DNA of 64,000 nt from positions 62,001 through 126,000 of the forward strand of contig CAWKDD010000001.1 of NCBI GenBank assembly GCA_963848335.1, in the 5' to 3' direction. This document shows positions 17,550 through 23,845 of the stretch, in pieces. The DNA is from Chersky-840 sp963848335. Lineage in GTDB: Bacteria > Actinomycetota > Acidimicrobiia > Acidimicrobiales > UBA8190. The notes below the pieces were generated by a model, which saw only the letters and a list, made by a program, of their open reading frames with translations, ran no database searches and had not been told where the DNA came from. Position 1 is the stretch's first letter. Each line of letters begins with the position of its first letter. The translations under genes were made by a program, and so were the position numbers.

Positions 17550-18275
17550 ATGTCTGCAACGTTGACCCGCCCCGGAATATCCCGGCAACCCAGAATCGAT
17601 CCTCTTCGTTTTGTCGGCTCTGGACCCCGCAGAAAGCCAGTCGTGGCGATCGCATCGTTGGCCTTGGTGACCCTTTGCGTCGCGATCTTCACGAGCCTCT
17701 ACCTCCATGCAGGCGATCGGATGGCGCTGCTGGCTGTGGCACGCGATGTTCCGCAAGGGCACCAAGTCACCTTGGGTGACCTCGACATCGTGCGAGTCTC
17801 GGCCTCACAGGGTTTGTCCCCAATCCCGGCCGATGACATCAGTCGTGTGGTGGGTCGTATTGCGGCGATTCCCCTTATTCGCGGGACGTTGATAAGTCCA
17901 ACCGAACTGACCACTCATGTCGGTTTAGTGAAGGGAAAGGCGGTCGTGGGAATTGCCACCAAAGCCGGTCAACTCCCTGCTGCAGGAGTTCAGCAAGGGG
18001 ACACCGTTGACGTGATCCTGACCGAATCCCCGGCCGCATTGGAAGGTGGTGCTTCACAAGGAATCACACCATCTGGCCCGTCGGCGACAGGTGGTGAGGT
18101 GGAGGTAGGTGGTGTTCTGGCGGCGAATGCCATGGTCACTGGGGTGGCAACGCCCTCATCGAGCCCTGACACCGTTGTCGTCTCAGTCTTGATTCCTGCC
18201 GCGCTGGCGCCGCTCGTCGCCAGCGCGTCCGCGGCGGGGCAAGTGGCGCTGGACATCGTGGGACCGAACTCATGA
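17550..18275 (+). CDS. cpaB: SAF-domain pilus assembly protein (CpaB/RcpC-like)
   Basis: 241-residue protein with a cytoplasmic N-terminus, one membrane helix (VVAIASLALVTLCVAIFTSLY) and an external SAF domain (LAVARDVPQGHQVTLGDLDIVRV). The C-terminal part has AVVGIATKAGQLPAAGVQQGD and a Pro/Ser/Gly-rich insertion. In Tad systems CpaB/RcpC helps assemble or gate the pilus across the envelope. The ATG at 17550 is the start that directly precedes family-like sequence. Its stop overlaps the start of tadZ by four bases (ATGA). Confidence 0.8.
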   Translation: MSATLTRPGISRQPRIDPLRFVGSGPRRKPVVAIASLALVTLCVAIFTSLYLHAGDRMALLAVARDVPQGHQVTLGDLDIVRVSASQGLSPIPADDISRVVGRIAAIPLIRGTLISPTELTTHVGLVKGKAVVGIATKAGQLPAAGVQQGDTVDVILTESPAALEGGASQGITPSGPSATGGEVEVGGVLAANAMVTGVATPSSSPDTVVVSVLIPAALAPLVASASAAGQVALDIVGPNS

Positions 18276-19123
18276 CACTCGTCGCCATTTGTTCTGGGAA
18301 GGGATCACCCGGGGTTTCAACGCTCACTTGCGTTGCTGGGGCAGTTTGGCCTTCGGGCCGGCGCGTCTTGATTTCTGAATGCGACCCTTCGGGCAATGAC
18401 CTTGCAGCCCGGTTTGGCCTGTCACAGCGCGTTGGTATCACAAGCCTTGTCCTCGCTCACAGGCATCCGAACAACTCCAAAACGGGGTTGAGCGAACACG
18501 TTCAATCTCTTCCCGGCGGCCTCGAAGCGTTGGTTGGTCCCGTAAACCCCGATGCCGCAATGAGTCTGGATCGGGAGCTTGGAGCCGTGGGTCCCATGAT
18601 CTTTCCAAGAGAAGTCGACATCCTGATCGACTGCGGACGGATCCTCGCAGATGCACCGGGACAGCGAGGGATCCTAAGCGCCGCTGACGAGATCATCGTG
18701 GTGGCAAGGCCGGACACATCCGGAATGGCACATACGCTCTGGGCTCTCGACGTCGTTAGGAAGCTGGCGTGCCGAGGAGCGAGCTCCGTCGTCGTTGTGG
18801 GCCCAAGCGAGTTCCACAATGGAGAGATCGAGAGATCGCTCCGGACGACGATTCTCGGATCCATTCCCTTCGATGCCCCTTCGGCGGCAATGGCGTGTGG
18901 CAAACCCGGAAGGCCCAAGCGATTTGCCCGCAGCAGCCTGGTCTCTTCTGTCAGACTGCTTGTCGACCGGCTGTCTGCGGCGCAACGTGTTGAGATTATT
19001 GGCCCACAACGCGGTCCGCATGACGCTGAGGAGATTGTCGCGAACCCGCCTGACTCATCTTTGGTCGCTCCCAGATTCAACGGAGCTGCAATCGGGCAGC
19101 AGATTGCAGGTCTAGGACCATGA
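18272..19123 (+). CDS. tadZ: TadZ/CpaE-like ParA-family ATPase
   Basis: 283-residue MinD/ParA-type protein that localises the Tad apparatus. The nucleotide loop is deviant: GKGSPGVST (residues 9-17), where the signature Lys and Gly-Lys pair of active ParA proteins is altered. That is common in TadZ and suggests weak or no ATPase activity. Later elements are SECDPSGNDLAARFG and VDILIDCGRI, the Walker B-like strand. It corresponds in position to Rv3660c of the Mycobacterium tuberculosis Tad-like cluster. Overlaps both neighbours by four bases. Confidence 0.82.
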   Translation: MTLVAICSGKGSPGVSTLTCVAGAVWPSGRRVLISECDPSGNDLAARFGLSQRVGITSLVLAHRHPNNSKTGLSEHVQSLPGGLEALVGPVNPDAAMSLDRELGAVGPMIFPREVDILIDCGRILADAPGQRGILSAADEIIVVARPDTSGMAHTLWALDVVRKLACRGASSVVVVGPSEFHNGEIERSLRTTILGSIPFDAPSAAMACGKPGRPKRFARSSLVSSVRLLVDRLSAAQRVEIIGPQRGPHDAEEIVANPPDSSLVAPRFNGAAIGQQIAGLGP

Positions 19124-20511
19124 CACTCGACGAGCTAACGCCAGTAATTGCCAGACTTCGCGTCGACGTTGCCGACGACTTGTCCGAGGCCACGGACTAC
19201 GAGTTGAGCCCAGATGACCGCCGCGAGCTAGCCCGGGAACTCGTGCTCACTCGTCTTGAACGTGATGCGTCAGAGTGTGTCGCACAGGGAAGGACTCCCC
19301 TTGAGGTGGCAGATGAGGAGCGCGTCGCGCGCGCGGTTCTCGATGCGCTATTTGGCTTGGGGCGACTCCAATCACTGATCGATGACGACGACATCGAGAA
19401 CATCGATGTCAACGGATGCGACCACGTATGGGTAACGTATTCAGACGGTACCAAGGCAAGCTGTGATCCCATTGCTGACTCGGATGCCGAGCTCGCAGAA
19501 ATGCTGCGGTCGGCCGCGGCTCGATTCGGACTCTCAGAGCGACGATTCGACGTGTCCCATCCCGAGCTTGATCTACGGCTCCCCGACGGAAGTCGCCTTT
19601 CTGCTCTTATGTCCGTCGTACGTAGGCCTGTGATCTCCATCCGACGTCACCGGTACATCGATCTCTCGCTTGACGATCTCGTCGCGATGGGTGGGCTAGA
19701 TGACACGCTGGCCAGCTTCCTATCGGCCGCGGTAAGAGCCAGAAAGAACATCGTCGTCGGCGGAGCGATGAATTCCGGCAAGACAACGTTGATTCGAGCA
19801 CTTGCGTCGGCCATCCCTCAACGAGAGCGGGTTGTGACCATCGAGCAAGCCTTCGAGTTGGGTCTCGATTCAATGCCCGACCGACATCCGGACCTGGTGG
19901 CCTTGGAGGCTCGCCCCGCCAATGCCGAAGGCGAGGGCGCCATCTCTATGGCGCGACTCGTCCGAAGGGCTCTTCGAATGAACGCCGATCGAGTAATCGT
20001 CGGCGAGGTCCTCGGCGACGAGGTACTCCCGATGCTCAACGCCATGAGCCAAGGGCGCACGGGCTCGATGTGCACCATCCATGCTGACTCGTCACTGGGC
20101 ATTTGTCGCCGGCTTGCGTCGTACGCTGTCCAGGCGCCGGAGCGTCTCCCCCTCGAATCCACCAACCTTCTTATCGCCGGGGCCCTCCACTTTGCGGTCT
20201 TTATCGAGGTTGCCGATATTGAGGAAATGTCGCCAGAAGCGAGATATCTGCAAGGCCGACACCTTGTTCGGTCCAACGAACACTCTGTCGCCAACGTCCG
20301 ATTCGAAGCGGTCAGGCGACGTCGATTCATTTCTTCGGTGCAAGAGGTCGTGGGTGCCGAAGGACTCCATGTCATCTCGAATGAGGTGTTTCGAGCGGGC
20401 ACAGATGGCCGAGTGGATCAAGCGGCACCGCTCCGTTCCTCGACCCTGGACGACCTGGTGAATTGCGGATTCGAGCCGTCCTTGCGCAATACCGAGGCAA
20501 TACCGTGGTGA
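19120..20511 (+). CDS. tadA: TadA/CpaF secretion ATPase
   Basis: 463-residue hexameric ATPase that powers assembly of Flp pili at the inner face of the membrane. It shows the N-terminal domain (LDALFGLGRLQSLIDDDDIE), the Walker A motif GGAMNSGKTT (214-223), an Asp box (VVTIEQAFEL, with E at the usual site), the His box segment GSMCTIHADS and a Walker B-like DRVIVGEVLGDEV. The C-terminal 80 residues are longer than the core needs. Overlaps tadZ and tadB by four bases each, so the operon is tightly coupled. Confidence 0.93.
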   Translation: MTLDELTPVIARLRVDVADDLSEATDYELSPDDRRELARELVLTRLERDASECVAQGRTPLEVADEERVARAVLDALFGLGRLQSLIDDDDIENIDVNGCDHVWVTYSDGTKASCDPIADSDAELAEMLRSAAARFGLSERRFDVSHPELDLRLPDGSRLSALMSVVRRPVISIRRHRYIDLSLDDLVAMGGLDDTLASFLSAAVRARKNIVVGGAMNSGKTTLIRALASAIPQRERVVTIEQAFELGLDSMPDRHPDLVALEARPANAEGEGAISMARLVRRALRMNADRVIVGEVLGDEVLPMLNAMSQGRTGSMCTIHADSSLGICRRLASYAVQAPERLPLESTNLLIAGALHFAVFIEVADIEEMSPEARYLQGRHLVRSNEHSVANVRFEAVRRRRFISSVQEVVGAEGLHVISNEVFRAGTDGRVDQAAPLRSSTLDDLVNCGFEPSLRNTEAIPW

Positions 20512-21383
20512 GCCCCCCGATCATTGCGGCCCTCGGAACTGGAATTGTCGCTGGAGTCTTCGGCCTTGCGTGGGCCCTCCTGCCTGAACGGCCTCATCGC
20601 GCAGGTGCTGGAAGCAGCGCTCATTCGTCGCGCGGCGAAGAAGCTCGTCTTGCGCCTCCAGGATTCCCGCTACGTGTCAGGAAGGCCGTACTCCCGGCGG
20701 CCGTAGGTGTCCTCTGCGTCATCGTTACCCGATGGCCAGTTTCTGCGATTCTGGGGACATTGGCTGCCGCAACTCTCCCCTATCATCTCCGAAAGGTCGT
20801 TCCGGGAGGATCCACCAAACGAGCCGAGGCGGTGGCGTCGTGGACAGAGCTCATCCGGGATTCGATGGCCGCGTCGGCAGGGCTCGCGCAAGCAATCGTC
20901 GTAACGGCCTCGTCAGCTCCGATCTCGATCAGACCTCAGGTGAGCGCTCTTGCTGCCAGACTGAGCAGTGGCGTGCCCCTGGACGCTGCTTTGCGGTGCT
21001 TTGCCAGCGAGGTCGACGAACCGGCCGCTGACTTCCTCGCCTGTGCGTTGCTCATGGCGGCAACGGCCCGGGCCCAAAAGCTGGTCGAGGTTCTGGGTGC
21101 GTTGGCCGAGGCTACGCGTGAAGACGTCGCGATGCATCTCCGCGTCGACGCCAGTCGAGCCTCAGCCAGGAGCAGCATGCGTACCATCGTGCTCTTTTCG
21201 TTGGCGTTCGCCTGCACCCTCACTGTTGTCGCACATTCATATCTCAGCCCGTTCGGAACGCCGGACGGCCAACTTGTGCTGGGCGCCGTGGGGCTCACCT
21301 ATGCCATCGGCTTGACCCTTATGATCCGGCTCGTCCGTCCAACACCGCACCTTCGCCTCCTTGACGCGGAGCGGATGGGATGA
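20508..21383 (+). CDS. tadB: TadB-like T2SS-F membrane protein
   Basis: Inner-membrane platform protein of the Tad machine. GTG at 20508 overlaps the tadA stop (GTGA). From there the 291-residue product has an N-terminal membrane helix (IIAALGTGIVAGVFGLAWALL), a second pair around AAVGVLCVIVTRWPV and ILGTLAAATLPY, a cytoplasmic T2SSF domain (VASWTELIRDSMAASAGLAQAI and EVDEPAADFLACAL), and two C-terminal helices (TIVLFSLAFACTLTVVAHSY; LVLGAVGLTYAIGLTLMI). The pattern matches TadB. Confidence 0.88.
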   Translation: MSPPIIAALGTGIVAGVFGLAWALLPERPHRAGAGSSAHSSRGEEARLAPPGFPLRVRKAVLPAAVGVLCVIVTRWPVSAILGTLAAATLPYHLRKVVPGGSTKRAEAVASWTELIRDSMAASAGLAQAIVVTASSAPISIRPQVSALAARLSSGVPLDAALRCFASEVDEPAADFLACALLMAATARAQKLVEVLGALAEATREDVAMHLRVDASRASARSSMRTIVLFSLAFACTLTVVAHSYLSPFGTPDGQLVLGAVGLTYAIGLTLMIRLVRPTPHLRLLDAERMG

Positions 21384-22288
21384 CCCTTGTCATCTTGACC
21401 GCGATTGCAGCTGGCTTGGGCGTGGTAGGCGCGTTGATCGGACTCCGAGGCCATCGGACAGCCTTGGAAGGCGTCTTGGTCGGACTGATGGCGGAGCAGG
21501 GGCACACGGGTCGGGCCGATCGCGCAACATCGCTCCCCAAATCTTGGCGGTTCGACCGCCGCATAGGCATGCGCATGGCGGAGTCAATGCGAGAAAGGGG
21601 CCTCTTCGAACGCGAATTGGATGCCCGGCTCGCACTGTCCAACTCCTCACTAGAGGACCTGTCCTCCCGATGCCTGTTGTGTGGGGCCGTTGGCCTTGCA
21701 GTCCCGGTGCCTTTTTGGCTGATCATGCTTGCCGGAGGTCTCCGGATTCACCCTTTCATACCGGTCATCGCTGCCCTCGCTCTGGCCATCGGTGGAGCCC
21801 TGCTCCCAATCGCGGAGATGAATGCCGCTGCCAAGCGAGGTCGGCGGCACGCGATGCGAGTCATTTGCTCGTTCCTCGATCTCGTCGTACTCGGTCTGGC
21901 AGGGGGCATGGGGATCGAGAGTGCCTTACTGGCAGCGGCTCAGCTCGGCGAGAACGCCGTGTCCCATCGCATGGTGGCAGCCCTTTCCGTGTGTCGAGAT
22001 ACGGGTGAACCGCCGTGGGAGGCGCTGGCACGAGTTGGGGCCACGCTCGGTATCGGAGAGTTGAGTGAGGTGGCGGTAACGGCCGGACTGGCTGGAACGG
22101 AAGGCGCCAAGGTGCGAGCGACATTGGCAGCGCGCGCTGCATCGATTCGGCGTCATGAGTTAGCTGACGTCGAGGCCGAAGCCAACGGATTGACCGAGAA
22201 GCTGTTCATTCCCGGCGCATTTCTGCTGGTGGGCTTCCTCATTTTCATCGGTTATCCGGCCTTCACGCGAATTGCGTCTGGTTTCTGA
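21380..22288 (+). CDS. tadC: TadC-like T2SS-F membrane protein
   Basis: Second platform protein. The 302-residue product starts with a membrane helix (LVILTAIAAGLGVVGALIGL), then a central hydrophobic pair (LLCGAVGLAVPVPFWLIML; FIPVIAALALAIGGALLPI). A T2SSF domain follows (VICSFLDLVVLGLAGGMGIESALL and LSEVAVTAGLAGTEGAKV), and a last helix near the C-terminus (FLLVGFLIFIGYPAF). It overlaps tadB by ATGA. Expected to pair with TadB around the TadA hexamer. Confidence 0.9.
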   Translation: MTLVILTAIAAGLGVVGALIGLRGHRTALEGVLVGLMAEQGHTGRADRATSLPKSWRFDRRIGMRMAESMRERGLFERELDARLALSNSSLEDLSSRCLLCGAVGLAVPVPFWLIMLAGGLRIHPFIPVIAALALAIGGALLPIAEMNAAAKRGRRHAMRVICSFLDLVVLGLAGGMGIESALLAAAQLGENAVSHRMVAALSVCRDTGEPPWEALARVGATLGIGELSEVAVTAGLAGTEGAKVRATLAARAASIRRHELADVEAEANGLTEKLFIPGAFLLVGFLIFIGYPAFTRIASGF

Positions 22289-22340
22289 TCGGGTGACCAC
22301 GCACTTAGGGATGTCGGCGATATGAGAGGAGAGGTTGAGA

Positions 22341-22529
22341 ATGATGTTGCAATTGAAAACGCTCTGGTCGGTCGCATCAGTCAGGTGGGCGGCCGCGTGG
22401 CAAAGCGAGGAAGGGACCGTGGTCGAGAAGGTAATTCTGACCGCGGTCTTCGCGGCACTCGCGATCGCTGTTGGCGCCATCATTGTGGCCAAGGTCATGG
22501 ACAAGGCGAGTTCCATCAATCTCAATTGA
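22341..22529 (+). CDS. flp: Flp-type pilin (Tad major pilin candidate)
   Basis: 62-residue prepilin. A short leader MMLQLKTLWSVASVRWAAAW is followed by the processing region QSEEGTVVEKVIL and one hydrophobic helix (ILTAVFAALAIAVGAIIVAKV), ending SSINLN. ATG at 22341 with AGGAG upstream. The leader is longer than usual, and the motif departs from the usual Gly then four residues then Glu-Tyr: here only three residues separate Gly and Glu, and Tyr is replaced by Lys. It lies between tadC and the TadE-like genes, as in other actinobacterial Tad loci. Confidence 0.85.
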   Translation: MMLQLKTLWSVASVRWAAAWQSEEGTVVEKVILTAVFAALAIAVGAIIVAKVMDKASSINLN

Positions 22530-22558
22530 GGCCGGCCCCAGCATTTCGGAGACAAGAG

Positions 22559-22957
22559 ATGCTGGCATTCCTGCGATGGTCAGCTTGGGGGGAAGAGGGC
22601 TCGGTGGTTGAAGCCGCGATCGCTATCCCTGCAGCGATGTTGATCATCTTGTTGTCCGTGCAGGTGTGCCTTTGGGCGCATGCTTCGACTCTTGTTCAAG
22701 CTGCGGCCGCTCGAGGAGATCAGACGGCCTGTACCGATGGCGGCTCGTTGAAATCAGGTATTGCCGCAGCCCGCGTAGAATTGGACGAGACGGCAAACCA
22801 CGTCGTCCTTGGCGCCTCAGTGGAGGCATCGACGATTCCAGGAGACGATGTACAGGTTCGAGTGACCGGGGATGCTGAGTCGATCGTACCAGGCATCCAC
22901 TTCCCAGTATCGGCGGTCAGTGTCGGTGCGAAGCAGGAATTTCGTGTTTCAGGGTGA
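22559..22957 (+). CDS. tadE: TadE-like minor pseudopilin
   Basis: 132-residue TadE-type protein. The N-terminus has a processing region WGEEGSVVEAAIAIP, with the same EEGxVVE form as the pilin, then a hydrophobic helix (AMLIILLSVQVCLWAHA) and a small external domain with conserved-looking VQAAAARGDQTACTDGG. ATG at 22559. TadE proteins are prepilin-like and help assemble or tip the pilus. Downstream it overlaps the second TadE-like gene by 14 bases. Confidence 0.82.
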   Translation: MLAFLRWSAWGEEGSVVEAAIAIPAAMLIILLSVQVCLWAHASTLVQAAAARGDQTACTDGGSLKSGIAAARVELDETANHVVLGASVEASTIPGDDVQVRVTGDAESIVPGIHFPVSAVSVGAKQEFRVSG

Positions 22958-23393
22958 GAGGTGCGGGATTGGGCAGTGCCCTTCTCGTGCCGGAATAGAG
23001 CGCGGAAGCTTTACCGTGGAGCTGGTAATCCTGACCCCCGTCATCACACTCTTCATGCTGGTTACGCTGGCATTTGGCAGGTATGCCCTTGTTCGGGAGC
23101 AGGTCGTAAGCGGTGCGAGGGCGGCGGTAGATGCGGTCGCGATTGTCGCCTCTGAAGCTGAGAGCCAGCCGGAAGCTGTTGCAGCTGCGATGCAAGTGCT
23201 CGAATCGACGCACTCTTGCTCCAATCCGATTGTGAGGGTTAGCTCCCAGTCCTTCATGCCCGGGGCGGTGGTCCGGGTATCTGTATCCTGTCAAGTGGAG
23301 TTGTCGGATCTCCTTCCCGGGCTTCCCGGCTCTGTGACTGTTCAGACTGTCGGGTCGGCAGCCATCGATCCCTATCGAGCGGTTCTGGGATGA
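22944..23393 (+). CDS. tadE: Second TadE/TadG-like pseudopilin
   Basis: 149-residue prepilin-like protein. GTG at 22944, with AGGA seven bases upstream, is the likely start, overlapping the previous gene by 14 bases. The processing region IERGSFTVELVIL has a standard Gly followed by four residues and Glu. A helix (LTPVITLFMLVTLAFGRYAL) and an external domain (VSGARAAVDAVAIVASEAE) follow. This differs from the previous TadE and the Flp pilin, whose Gly-Glu spacing is one residue shorter. ATGA overlap with the next gene. Confidence 0.8.
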   Translation: MFQGERCGIGQCPSRAGIERGSFTVELVILTPVITLFMLVTLAFGRYALVREQVVSGARAAVDAVAIVASEAESQPEAVAAAMQVLESTHSCSNPIVRVSSQSFMPGAVVRVSVSCQVELSDLLPGLPGSVTVQTVGSAAIDPYRAVLG

Positions 23394-23845
23394 CGCCCCG
23401 GATCGGACATATGGGAGACAGGCACCTCGTTCCCGGCCGCGCTGGCGAGAACGGATCCCTGACTGTCTTCGTTGCCGTGTTTTCGCTTGCCCTCTTTGCT
23501 CTGTTCGGCCTGGTGGTTGACGGTGGGCGCGCAGTAGCTGCGCAAAGCAATGCTGCTACCGAGGCTGAACAAGCGGCGCGCATCGGTGCCGGACAGATCT
23601 CGGTCGACGCAATTCGGATGGGGTCGGTGGAGGTCGATTCCGCGGCTGCTACGCAGGCAGCCGAGCAGTACCTCCGAACCTCAGGAAGCACGGGAACGGT
23701 TACGGTCGTTGGCCAGACAGTGACCGTCCATATCCAGGCCGAGGAGCCGACTGTCATTCTCGGGATTATCGACGTCAGGCAGATCGAGATCGCAGCGACG
23801 GCCAGCGCCAAAGACGTCCATGGAGTTACACGGGGAGACTCATGA
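23390..23845 (+). CDS. tadG: TadG-like (Rv3654c-like) pilus protein
   Basis: 151-residue membrane-anchored protein with the hydrophobic segment LTVFVAVFSLALFALFGLVVDGGRAVAA, whose VDGGR motif is typical of the N-terminus of TadG and actinobacterial Rv3654c-like proteins. The external part is small, beta-rich and ends near the stop. The position corresponding to the +5 Glu of pseudopilins is Phe, so processing by the prepilin peptidase is less certain. Overlaps both neighbours by four bases. Confidence 0.8.
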   Translation: MTPRIGHMGDRHLVPGRAGENGSLTVFVAVFSLALFALFGLVVDGGRAVAAQSNAATEAEQAARIGAGQISVDAIRMGSVEVDSAAATQAAEQYLRTSGSTGTVTVVGQTVTVHIQAEEPTVILGIIDVRQIEIAATASAKDVHGVTRGDS

